This document shows, piece after piece, positions 52,411-60,615 of a stretch of 64,000 bases of DNA (positions are counted from its first letter, which is position 1; each line of letters starts with the position of its first letter). This stretch comes from Prolixibacteraceae bacterium (GTDB lineage Bacteria; Bacteroidota; Bacteroidia; Bacteroidales; Prolixibacteraceae): NCBI GenBank assembly GCA_030602265.1, contig JAUWAB010000008.1, positions 34,481 to 98,480 on the forward strand. The letters are read 5' to 3'. The notes beneath the pieces are model-generated. The model saw only the letters and a list, made by a program, of their open reading frames with translations. It did no database searches and had not been told where the DNA came from. A program made the position numbers and the translations under genes.

Positions 52411-52441
52411 GAGACCCCGGCAGAAATTCCACCGGGGTCTC
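52411..52441 (-). terminator. Distal terminator of the SusCD-like operon
   Basis: A perfect 10-bp stem, GAGACCCCGG (52411-52420) with CCGGGGTCTC (52432-52441), and an 11-base loop. On the minus strand it is followed by GG and six T residues. Confidence 0.85.
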
Positions 52442-52460
52442 GACTCAGATATCTTAAAAA

Positions 52461-52536
52461 AGGGCCGGAGATTAATTAAAAAATTTTAATCTAAAGATTG
52501 AAGGAGAAAGTAGAGTCTGTACAGTACTCCGGCCCT
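52461..52536 (-). terminator. Proximal long-loop terminator of the SusCD-like operon
   Basis: A perfect 10-bp inverted repeat, AGGGCCGGAG (52461-52470) with CTCCGGCCCT (52527-52536), encloses 56 AT-rich bases that can pair internally. On the minus strand it ends in TTTTTT. It begins 16 bases after the last gene of the operon. Confidence 0.7.
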
Positions 52537-52551
52537 GGGTAGAAAATACAG

Positions 52552-53415
52552 CTATAATTTGGTCACCGTAAACGAGGTGCCTGTATGAACAACCTTCAAT
52601 ACTCTGAAAGAGTCATACTTGCCACCCCAGGCGGTCCATAGGTCATTTACGTAGGTATTTTTCGTCCTGTCGAAAGTACCTTCTATAAACTGCACGGTCC
52701 CGTTCGGATGCCCGATACTGAACTTATAGGTGAAAGGATCCTCATCCCAGTCCATGATATTCACATAATAAGTTCCGGGTGGATCAGCCAACCATATGGA
52801 CTTGTCAATTTCAGGATTGTTTCCGGTAGCACCGGCATCTCCCCATTCAGTCATGGGATAATCTTCGGTATCGCTCCAGATCACAATATCGAGATCGACA
52901 GAATGATCAGGCCATTCGAATGCAATGGTCAGTTTTCCGGGATCATTTTTGTTGACCAGCTTCAGATCCAGTTTAATGGGGTTGGTGGACTCCGGATTGA
53001 TCAGATAACGCTCTGCAATTCCAAAGATACCAATTTCAAAACTGGCTGTTTCCTCCACTTCGGGATAGTCATCGGCGATTATCTCAATCTCCAGCTTAGC
53101 CTCAGTGGTATATGGCTGAAGGATAACAGGTGAGACAAGGAAATCTTCCTCTTCAACAGCTGTGCCGCCGGTCTGCATGGCCGAAAAAGTCAGTGCCCGG
53201 TCAATCGGTTTATCTAACTTTATGGTATAGATAAATTTCTGCCCCTCGGTTACCGAATTTCCGGTAATATTTGCTGTATAGGTAACCTTTGGATTCTTGT
53301 CGGGACTCACTACAGCTTCGACATCCTGTTCGGCGGTCCGTAACATATCGCATGAAACCATGGACACTACCATCAGTATGGCTCCGGATATTTTTAATAT
53401 TTCTTTGAATCTCAT
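52552..53415 (-). CDS. Surface lipoprotein with Calx-beta-like domain
   Basis: A 287-residue lipoprotein (VVSMVSC, cysteine 22). Residues about 45-150 resemble a Calx-beta or related calcium-binding beta-sandwich (SVTEGQKFIYTIKLDKPIDR, GTAVEEEDFLVSPVILQPY, ADDYPEVEETASFEIGI). The C-terminal half has SVDLDIVIWSDTEDY and DPPGTYYVNIMDWDEDPFTYKFSIGHP, an Asp-rich beta-sandwich resembling prepilin-peptidase-type or pre-peptidase C-terminal domains. It is the fourth gene of the SusCD operon. It is probably exposed on the cell surface and helps bind the nutrient taken in by SusCD. The ligand is unknown, and there is no catalytic motif. Confidence 0.75.
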   Translation of the reverse strand: MRFKEILKISGAILMVVSMVSCDMLRTAEQDVEAVVSPDKNPKVTYTANITGNSVTEGQKFIYTIKLDKPIDRALTFSAMQTGGTAVEEEDFLVSPVILQPYTTEAKLEIEIIADDYPEVEETASFEIGIFGIAERYLINPESTNPIKLDLKLVNKNDPGKLTIAFEWPDHSVDLDIVIWSDTEDYPMTEWGDAGATGNNPEIDKSIWLADPPGTYYVNIMDWDEDPFTYKFSIGHPNGTVQFIEGTFDRTKNTYVNDLWTAWGGKYDSFRVLKVVHTGTSFTVTKL

Positions 53416-53446
53416 AGCAATAATTTTTTAGTTATTCTCAGGGAAT

Positions 53447-54283
53447 CTACTGTCTGGTATATGTACTCTTATAGAACCGGCAGGCACCGCCATAGCATAC
53501 AGAGTATTCGATGTAGAGCTTGCCTGTATCTTCATCTGCAGTACCAAAGGCAGTACCTTCCACGATATTGGCGTACAGATCAACAAGGTTTTGGCTCGGA
53601 ACAGAGATGACACCGCAAACATCGGTAAAGGTAAAGCCCGGGGTGCCACCCAATGCATCGGGAGTCCAGTGGCCAACCCTGGTAGTACGGTAGGTTCCTA
53701 TGCCAATCTTGGTAATGGTTTCAGTCCAGGACAGCATGGAAACAGCGCCGGTTGTAGCGGTGTACTCAGTAGATACCTGGTATGTTCCTTCCAGGAATGA
53801 AGGACATGCATAGTTAAACGTAATGGAAATCGGCTTGCCACTGTTGAGTACATTCTCAGCACCCGAAGCCTGGGTAACCCTGAGTACAAGTACCGGAGCC
53901 ACAGCCAGTGGGGTTTCGATTCCTTCGGTAAGCATGGTAACCTTGAAAAGACCTAACATATTTTTAGACGGAGACAAGGTAATCGTTGGATTGTCGATAC
54001 GATAATGAGTGCCTGCTTTGGCTGTAGACGACGGATCGGCTGCAATGGTTAATGTCACATCACTGGTGATGTCCATCCAGGTAGGTCCAAATACCTTTAC
54101 TTTTACATCAAATTGGTATTGCTCGCCGTCGGCGATGGCCGCAAAAGTGGTACGTGCCTGCTCAAACCCACCCAGATTAGGACCTTTACCGTTTAAATCG
54201 AGGTTGGTTTCATCTTCAATCAGGCACGAATTGGACAAGCCCATCGCCAGGATGAAAAATAAAATATATTTCAATGTTTTCAT
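53447..54283 (-). CDS. SusE-position surface lipoprotein of unknown family
   Basis: A 278-residue lipoprotein (MGLSNSC, cysteine 20). The N-terminal half is a beta-sandwich with GTHYRIDNPTITLSPSKNM, like the Calx-beta-type domains in lipoproteins encoded behind SusD. The C-terminal half (CPSFLEGTYQVSTEYTATTG, ACRFYKSTYTRQ) has two cysteines that may be bridged. It is the third gene of the operon, directly behind SusD, where SusE/F-type glycan- or peptide-binding lipoproteins are usual. No enzyme motif. Family not recognised with certainty. Confidence 0.7.
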   Translation of the reverse strand: MKTLKYILFFILAMGLSNSCLIEDETNLDLNGKGPNLGGFEQARTTFAAIADGEQYQFDVKVKVFGPTWMDITSDVTLTIAADPSSTAKAGTHYRIDNPTITLSPSKNMLGLFKVTMLTEGIETPLAVAPVLVLRVTQASGAENVLNSGKPISITFNYACPSFLEGTYQVSTEYTATTGAVSMLSWTETITKIGIGTYRTTRVGHWTPDALGGTPGFTFTDVCGVISVPSQNLVDLYANIVEGTAFGTADEDTGKLYIEYSVCYGGACRFYKSTYTRQ

Positions 54284-54299
54284 AATGATCAGTTTTTAA

Positions 54300-55775
54300 T
54301 TATTTACCCCAGAATATCTTTTCGGTAAACGCATTGGGCTGCGCAGGTACATTAGCCCCGTTGGATGAATATTCACCGGCGGGGTAAAACAACCTTACAG
54401 GACGGTTGGAAGTAGTCGCCTGCAGTGATATCGGCAATCCGGCGGGATATCCGGTACGGCTGTAGTCGAACCATGACTGTTCTGCAGACATGCCATTCAC
54501 AGCAATCCACTTCTGGGTGATGATGGCCTGGATTTTATTGGATGAAGCATCCCATCCGGCCAGGTTCTTCACCTGTGAGTAGTATGCAGTGGCATCACCT
54601 GCACCAAGCGTGGTAAATGAAGCCTGAATCCCTTTCTGGTAGAGTGTTTTGGCATCATCTCCGGTGGTTATAAGTCCCCGTTGCCTGGCTTCAGCCTGGT
54701 TTAAAAAGGATTCGGCCAATGTATAAACTATGGCGGGCATATTCGGACCTTTAAGAATTCCAGGACCGATATTGGAGACTTTTTCCGGCATGTAGGCATC
54801 CACCACCGGAGTGTCATAATCCAGCAAACCCTGCGGTACGCCAAGATGTCCGGTGGAAGGCTTTTCATACAGCCTGTCAATACGAGGATCACTCATTTCC
54901 TGGAGGAAGGTTAAAATATAATCGGTAGCACAGGTGGCATTGTTGTTCATCGTATTGGTACCACCCACATCTTTTCCAAAGGTGTTCCAGAGAGGACTCT
55001 GTTTATTCTCCTGCTGGACATAACCCGGATTAACGCCAACGTCGGCTGTGATATAGCCAGAGCCCTCACTGGCAATCTTGGCAAATTCAGCTTTCAGATA
55101 GGCATCGCGGCCTGCCATGCTTGACTGGCGAACCAAAATCCGGAGTTTCACCGTATTGGCAAATTTCACCCAGTTGTTCATATTGCCTTTGAAAATGGCA
55201 TCGTCGAGACCGGGAACTACTGCATTCTGAGCATTTTTGATCAGCAATATGGCCGTGTCCAACTGTAAAATCAGGTTCTCATAAATCCCTTTGGCATCAT
55301 CGTATTTCGGTGTAGCTTCCTGGCTGCGAAGCAAAGCTTCACTATAGGGAATATCACCGTAGCAGTCGACCAGCAACTGAAAATGATATGCCTTCATTAC
55401 TTTGGCGATAGCCTTATAATTATCGTATGGACTTTCGAGCTGATCCAGGATCTGATACATTTTCAGCGTGTTGGAATAACTATAATTAAACAACTGCTGA
55501 TAAAAAGAAGAGGTGACATTGTATTTGAACTCGTCGGGATACCATGCAAAACCGTCGCTCTGGCTCCAGTTGTACATCATCATGTTGCCCAAATTGTTAA
55601 AGTAACGGTTTTGGTGCAGCACATTGGCAGTATAAACCTGCGCTGTAGGCAGAACCAGATCGGGCGAGACGGTAACCGGATTGTTCGGATCATCATTCAC
55701 ATCCAGGAATTCCTCGCACGATGCCATTAATACGGTGGCCAACAGCAAAAATGCATATTTAAGTATATTTTTCAT
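54300..55775 (-). CDS. SusD/RagB family outer-membrane lipoprotein (SusD-like_2 type)
   Basis: A 491-residue surface lipoprotein (VLMASC, cysteine 20) that forms the lid over the SusC channel. The mature N-terminus EEFLDVNDDPNNPV and the following VLPTAQVYTANV fit the SusD-like_2 subgroup. Helical TPR-type segments are spread through the protein (YKAIAKVMKAYHFQLLVDCYGDIPYSEAL, ESFLNQAEARQRG). The SusD-like_2 subgroup is often found in systems not tied to glycosidases, so the substrate may be a peptide or another polymer; that is inference. It begins 12 bases after the SusC stop codon. Confidence 0.93.
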   Translation of the reverse strand: MKNILKYAFLLLATVLMASCEEFLDVNDDPNNPVTVSPDLVLPTAQVYTANVLHQNRYFNNLGNMMMYNWSQSDGFAWYPDEFKYNVTSSFYQQLFNYSYSNTLKMYQILDQLESPYDNYKAIAKVMKAYHFQLLVDCYGDIPYSEALLRSQEATPKYDDAKGIYENLILQLDTAILLIKNAQNAVVPGLDDAIFKGNMNNWVKFANTVKLRILVRQSSMAGRDAYLKAEFAKIASEGSGYITADVGVNPGYVQQENKQSPLWNTFGKDVGGTNTMNNNATCATDYILTFLQEMSDPRIDRLYEKPSTGHLGVPQGLLDYDTPVVDAYMPEKVSNIGPGILKGPNMPAIVYTLAESFLNQAEARQRGLITTGDDAKTLYQKGIQASFTTLGAGDATAYYSQVKNLAGWDASSNKIQAIITQKWIAVNGMSAEQSWFDYSRTGYPAGLPISLQATTSNRPVRLFYPAGEYSSNGANVPAQPNAFTEKIFWGK

Positions 55776-55787
55776 ATTCTCAAGTTA

Positions 55788-58700
55788 TTAAAATTCAACA
55801 TTTAAACTGAAACCAAGCGATTTGGTAGGAGGCGACTGGAAATAACCGCCAATACCGATAGCATTGCTGTTCGTATTGTTAAACTCGGGGTCAGAGAACC
55901 GGTTGTCGGCTGGCAGCCAGGTCAACAGGTTACGCCCGATGAAGCCTAAAGACACTTTGGACAGAGGCGTTTTTCTGACCAGCATGGCCGGAAGTTCATA
56001 ACTTACTGCAAGCTCCCTCAGTTTAAGGGCTGTGGCATCTTTTACATAGTTCGATTTGACATCGTTGTAAACGTCGGTCCAATAACTCTGACGGCCCCCT
56101 GCCACGGGAATGTTTTTATTTTCGACAAATACACCCGGGCTGGTCTCAATTACAGAGTTCGGAATTACAAAATCCTGCCGGTTAGCAGAAACACTTGCCA
56201 TTGAACGGCCTGTGAACTCCATTGCATCCGAGCCCTGTTCATAGTATACGTGACCGGTCCTGTAATCCATAGTGGCGGAAACCGTGAAACCTTTGTAACT
56301 GACTGCTGAGTTAAGACCCACAATATAATCGGGAGTAGTTTTGCCCAGGCTGAAAAGGCCGGTTTCAGTAACCGGATGACCACTGGCAGCATCTACTACA
56401 ATGCGCCCCTGTGGGTCACGCTGATAAACATTGGCCTTCATCTGCGGAAAAGCCTGACCGACTACCGCATATACACCTACCTGTCCGGTAGTCGTAACAG
56501 CAACCTCGTCGAGACCTTCATAAATCTCATTGACTATGGTTTCGTTTGACGTATAGTTAACGTTGATGTCCCATTTAAAATCTTTGGCCTTAATCAGGTT
56601 ACCACCGAGTGTTATCTCCAGACCCTTCCCCTGTAGTTCACCGATATTGGTAAGGAACGAGGTTGAAGCAGAGGTGATGGAAGGGGTGGTGAAAGTAATC
56701 AGGTCCGACGTTATCGTATTAAAATAAGAAGCATCGATCCAGATACGGCTCTGCAGGAAACCCAGGTTCAGACCCACTTCAGTGGTGTTGATCTTTTCCT
56801 TGGTAATATTGGCATCCACTGCTGTAGGTGAAAGGAAGAACCCGTTGACAGTCCCGAACGGGAATGAAACGTGCTGTGAATAGGTTTCATTAATCCGGTA
56901 AGGAGCAAGGTCATTGTATACCGTTGAATTACTCAACGTGACCTTGGCATACGATAAGATGGGATTATCCTTGAGGGCCTGAATGGCATCTGTTACAACA
57001 AATGATAAACCGACGGCAGGATAGAAGTAACTGTTGTTTCCTTCCGCCAGGGTGGAGGTCCAGTCGTTACGGCCCGAGAAGTTGAGGAACAGGTAATTCC
57101 TGAACCCAAGGGTAAAGTCCCCGAAGAAACCATAGAATCTTTTCACCGATTCATCCACTGTGCCCACCAGGTTCCCTGTACCATTTGAAATATCATAAAA
57201 ACCAGGTATACTCAGGTTGTTCGCCCGTATGGTACTTCCACGATAGTCAGTCGCATATACGGTGGCACCCAGAATGGACTTCAGGGTAAAATCAGTCATA
57301 AATTTGAAGTTTCCGGATAAAAGAGCATCACCGGTATAAGTCTTGGTTTGAAACTCACTGTCTTCAACAAATGAAGAAACTGCCGAATGAGAAGGTTGAA
57401 GATCATGGTCGTAGTCCTGAAAAGCACGCCAGTTTTTACCATTGCCCCAAACATTATTAATACCTGCCCGGGCCGTAAAATTCAGCCAGTCGAGTATGTC
57501 ATAGGACAAGTTAAAGTTCCCTACCAGCCGGTTGGATTCATCAATATTACGGTTGGTCCCAATGGCCCAGTATGGGTTCTGGTAATAGGCATTATAGTAA
57601 TTATTGGCATAGCCATAACTTAACGGATTATCCCAGTCCTTGTAAGTAGATAACGGAATATTGGCAGGGGTATTCAAAACAAACCAATACAGCGGCCGGT
57701 CCTGGTCGCCGATGGTACCACCTACAACATCAGATTTATCGGTAAAGAAGCTGGTGCTGGCCGAAAGTTCAACCTTACCCATTCTTTTACTGGCATTCAC
57801 CCTGAAGGTGTTACGCTGATAGGTATCATCGGGTACAATACCATCGGCACGCTGATCACCAATGGAAACGTAGAAATTACTGTTCTCGCTGCTTCCGCTC
57901 AGGTATACCGTATTATTAAACGTCTGGCCTGTATTGTAGAAATGGAGCAGGTTATCCTTAACCGGGGCATAAGGTACCATTTGGGTTTCAAGGCCATAAC
58001 CTTCGGGGAAGGTCGGCCCGATCTGCCGGAGTGTACCGTCAAACCTGGGGCCCCAGTTGGTATTTTCCACATTGTCGTAAGCGCCCTCCCAGCCGGTTCC
58101 ATATTCCGTCTGGAAATCTGGCATATAGGCTACCTTTTCCATGGTAAAGGCAGCATTCAGACCAACCGTAAACTTTTGACCTGATTTACCTGCCTTGGTG
58201 GTTACAATTAAAGCACCGTTACCTGCGCTTGACCCGTAAAGAGCTGCAGCCGTTGCTCCCTTCAGTACGCTGATATCGGCAATATCGTTGGGGTTCAGGG
58301 CATCAAATGCTCCCTGCGAGGCTATGGAACCATCAATAACAATAAGAGCTGAGTTGTCACCGCTGATGGAGCGCAGCCCCCTCAGAAGAATCTGTGTGGA
58401 AGGATTAACGCCGTTATCCTGCACATTGATCTGGAGACCCGCAACTTTACCTGCGAGAGCACTGGCAGCGCGGGTAGGAGCAATTATATTCAGTTCTTCC
58501 CCTCCAACTTTTTGGGTCTGATAGGTAACCTCGCGCTTCTCCCTCCGGATACCCAGTGCAGTAACCACCACCTCATCAACACCTATAGCCTGAGGTTGCA
58601 TCACCACAGAGATGTTGCTACGTCCGGCTATGGCAATTTCCTGGGTGGCCATGCCAACAAAGGAGAATACAAGATTTTGTGCATCAACGGGAACCTGTAA

Positions 58701-58883
58701 ACGGTAACGCCCATCCATGTCCGTCACCGAACCAAGGGTCGTTCCCTTCACAATTACAGAAACCCCGGGTATGGGCATCCCGTCCTCCCCGGAAGTTACG
58801 GTACCTGTAATTTCTCTGGTCTGTGCTAACAGTACCTGCAGGCCAAGTAATAACATGGCCATTAACAGCGTAACTTTTTTCAT
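55788..58883 (-). CDS. SusC/RagA family TonB-linked outer-membrane transporter
   Basis: A 1031-residue TonB-dependent receptor. A signal peptide (MKKVTLLMAMLLLGLQVLLAQ) leads to a carboxypeptidase-D regulatory-like domain (EITGTVTSGEDGMPIPGVSV), the TonB-box region (VDEVVVTALGIRREKR) and the plug domain (VAGLQINVQDNGVNPSTQIL, VLKGATAAALYGS). A 22-strand barrel ends in the aromatic-terminated strand GFSLNVEF. With SusD it imports an oligomeric nutrient across the outer membrane, powered by TonB. It is the first gene of the operon. A TAACTTTG promoter lies 178 bases upstream, leaving a long leader that carries a palindrome. No sigma/anti-sigma pair or hybrid two-component regulator is adjacent. 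Confidence 0.95.
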   Translation of the reverse strand: MKKVTLLMAMLLLGLQVLLAQTREITGTVTSGEDGMPIPGVSVIVKGTTLGSVTDMDGRYRLQVPVDAQNLVFSFVGMATQEIAIAGRSNISVVMQPQAIGVDEVVVTALGIRREKREVTYQTQKVGGEELNIIAPTRAASALAGKVAGLQINVQDNGVNPSTQILLRGLRSISGDNSALIVIDGSIASQGAFDALNPNDIADISVLKGATAAALYGSSAGNGALIVTTKAGKSGQKFTVGLNAAFTMEKVAYMPDFQTEYGTGWEGAYDNVENTNWGPRFDGTLRQIGPTFPEGYGLETQMVPYAPVKDNLLHFYNTGQTFNNTVYLSGSSENSNFYVSIGDQRADGIVPDDTYQRNTFRVNASKRMGKVELSASTSFFTDKSDVVGGTIGDQDRPLYWFVLNTPANIPLSTYKDWDNPLSYGYANNYYNAYYQNPYWAIGTNRNIDESNRLVGNFNLSYDILDWLNFTARAGINNVWGNGKNWRAFQDYDHDLQPSHSAVSSFVEDSEFQTKTYTGDALLSGNFKFMTDFTLKSILGATVYATDYRGSTIRANNLSIPGFYDISNGTGNLVGTVDESVKRFYGFFGDFTLGFRNYLFLNFSGRNDWTSTLAEGNNSYFYPAVGLSFVVTDAIQALKDNPILSYAKVTLSNSTVYNDLAPYRINETYSQHVSFPFGTVNGFFLSPTAVDANITKEKINTTEVGLNLGFLQSRIWIDASYFNTITSDLITFTTPSITSASTSFLTNIGELQGKGLEITLGGNLIKAKDFKWDINVNYTSNETIVNEIYEGLDEVAVTTTGQVGVYAVVGQAFPQMKANVYQRDPQGRIVVDAASGHPVTETGLFSLGKTTPDYIVGLNSAVSYKGFTVSATMDYRTGHVYYEQGSDAMEFTGRSMASVSANRQDFVIPNSVIETSPGVFVENKNIPVAGGRQSYWTDVYNDVKSNYVKDATALKLRELAVSYELPAMLVRKTPLSKVSLGFIGRNLLTWLPADNRFSDPEFNNTNSNAIGIGGYFQSPPTKSLGFSLNVEF

Positions 58884-59000
58884 AGAAATCGTTTTAAGTT
58901 AAAAATTAATTAAATAAAATAGCAATTTTATTATTTCGTTAAATCATATAATTTACCTTTCTCCATAACGTAAATTATAGACCTCAGAGAACAATTCTGT

Positions 59001-59032
59001 TAAGTATTACTTAAGATTTTAAAGTTAAGTAT
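59001..59032. repeat. Palindrome in the SusC leader
   Basis: TTAAGTA-T-TACTTAA (59001-59015) is a perfect 7-1-7 palindrome, and a third half-site TTAAGTA occurs at 59026-59032. It sits in the leader, between the promoter (59061-59068) and the SusC start (58883), where a bound repressor would block transcription. Alternatively it is an RNA stem. The rest of the gap 58884-59201 is AT-rich with no gene. Confidence 0.5.
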
Positions 59033-59060
59033 GGTTTATTTATGCAAACTAAAAGTACTT

Positions 59061-59068
59061 CAAAGTTA
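59061..59068 (-). promoter_or_regulatory. Promoter (TTTG-N21-TAACTTTG) for the SusCD operon
   Basis: The plus strand reads CAAAGTTA, with a CAAA (TTTG on the minus strand) at 59090-59093, 21 bases upstream. The leader would be about 170 bases. Confidence 0.6.
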
Positions 59069-59201
59069 AATAAAGAATTCTGTAACCACCAAACAATCCG
59101 GTAACTTTTTTTCAAAGACATTAACATATCTTAACATTTACCAATACTACAGCCGGACTGATTTTTCATAATGAATAATCAATCAAAAAGTTATGAAAAG
59201 A

Positions 59202-59924
59202 TCAGAAGATATGAACAATCGCAAATAATTCTTTTAGCGACAGAATACGGTAGGTATGTGTGGAGGATTTTGCAAGAAGTTGTTCTTCCAGGGTGGAAAA
59301 ATGGTTATCTGAAAGGTGGGGCGCGTAATGGACCTGATCAATTCCGGCTTCCATGGCGCCTATGACGTCGGCATCCCAGGAGTCTCCGATCATCAGGCTT
59401 TCCCGCTTGCGGGCATTGGTATTTCGGAGGGCATGCATAAAAATTTCGCGTGAGGGCTTCGGGGATTTGATTTCCTCAGATATAAATATCCTGTCAAAAA
59501 ACGGCCTGAGATCACTGTGCTCCAGCTTCTTATGCTGTACTTCCAAAAAACCGTTTGTGATGATGTGCAGTTTAAACCGCTTCGACAGTTTTTCAAGCAC
59601 TTCATGGGCCCCGTCGCACAGCCTGGTCTGCAATGGCATATACTGCAAATACCTTTCGTTGAATTCAGCCCCGGAAATCCCTGAAATCCCGGCTTCCTCG
59701 AAAGTCAGGTCGAAACGCTGCCTGGCAAGTTCCTGTTTCTGGATGCCATTTCTGCGGTATAATTCCCACAAACGGTCATTATGCCGGTTATAGATTTCAA
59801 AAAATCCTTCATATTCTTCATCCTGAAACCCGCACTCCAGATATACTCTTTTCATGGCATGCCAGGAATTCAGGTCAAAATTCCAGACGGTGTTGTCAAG
59901 ATCAAAAAACAGGTGCTTATACAT
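59202..59924 (-). CDS. HAD family hydrolase, YjjG type
   Basis: A 240-residue haloacid dehalogenase-like phosphatase. Motif I is FFDLDNTVW with the nucleophile Asp; motif II is HIITNGF; motif III/IV is IKSPKPS with SLMIGDSWDADVIGAMEAGI. This matches YjjG, which dephosphorylates (d)UMP and other nucleotides and clears non-canonical ones. The start at 59924 (MYKHLFFDLDNT) is used; an ATG at 60011 would add 29 residues rich in Trp and Lys. It overlaps the end of rsmI by eight bases (ATGTATAA), suggesting translational coupling. It is last in a three-gene operon. Confidence 0.92.
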   Translation of the reverse strand: MYKHLFFDLDNTVWNFDLNSWHAMKRVYLECGFQDEEYEGFFEIYNRHNDRLWELYRRNGIQKQELARQRFDLTFEEAGISGISGAEFNERYLQYMPLQTRLCDGAHEVLEKLSKRFKLHIITNGFLEVQHKKLEHSDLRPFFDRIFISEEIKSPKPSREIFMHALRNTNARKRESLMIGDSWDADVIGAMEAGIDQVHYAPHLSDNHFSTLEEQLLAKSSTHTYRILSLKELFAIVHIF

Positions 59925-60615
59925 CAGTTTGGTTTTTCTTGTCTTTACCTTCCACCACCACCACAATTTCTCCCTTCGGCGGACGTGCTGTAAAATAACC
60001 AGCCAGTTCATTCAGGGTACCCCTGACGTTTTCACCAAACAGCTTGGTCAGTTCGCGACACACACACGCCTTTCTTTCCGCACCGAGAATACCGGCAGCC
60101 TGCTCAAGGAATTTCACCAACCGGAAGGGGGATTCGTAAAATATCATGGTACGTTCTTCCTCAGCAAGCGCAGAAAACCTTTTCTGGCGTCCCTTCTTCT
60201 GAGGCAGGAATCCCTCAAATACAAAGCGGTCAGACGGAAAGCCGGAATTGACCAGTGCCGGAACAAAGGCCGTCGCTCCGGGCAGGCAATCCACTTCGAT
60301 CCCTGATTCAACACATGTCCTGACTAACAAAAAACCCGGATCGGATATCCCAGGGGTTCCTGCATCGGAAATCAGGGCAACATTCAGTCCGGATTCAATT
60401 TTCCCGGCAATGCCCTTTACGGTAGCATGTTCATTAAACTTATGGTAGGAAGTCATTTTGGCCTGAATCCCATAATGCGACAACAGACGGGACGATACCC
60501 TGGTATCCTCTGCCAGGATCAGCTCTGCCTCCTTCAGTATCCTGACGGCCCTGTAGGTCATATCTTCCAGGTTCCCGACCGGAGTGGGCACAATATATAA
60601 TTTGCCCGGCATCAT
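59917..60615 (-). CDS. rsmI: 16S rRNA (cytidine(1402)-2'-O)-methyltransferase RsmI
   Basis: A 232-residue tetrapyrrole-methylase-fold enzyme that methylates C1402 of 16S rRNA, tuning decoding. Motifs: the N-terminal YIVPTPVGNLEDMTYRAV, AEDTRVSSRLLSHYGI, the SAM site VALISDAGTPGISDPG, and GATAFVPALVNSGFPSDRFVFEGFLP. The usual C-terminal extension of RsmI is short here. The gene overlaps the preceding hypothetical gene by four bases and the following HAD gene by eight, so the three form a tight operon. Confidence 0.94.
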   Translation of the reverse strand: MMPGKLYIVPTPVGNLEDMTYRAVRILKEAELILAEDTRVSSRLLSHYGIQAKMTSYHKFNEHATVKGIAGKIESGLNVALISDAGTPGISDPGFLLVRTCVESGIEVDCLPGATAFVPALVNSGFPSDRFVFEGFLPQKKGRQKRFSALAEEERTMIFYESPFRLVKFLEQAAGILGAERKACVCRELTKLFGENVRGTLNELAGYFTARPPKGEIVVVVEGKDKKNQTDV

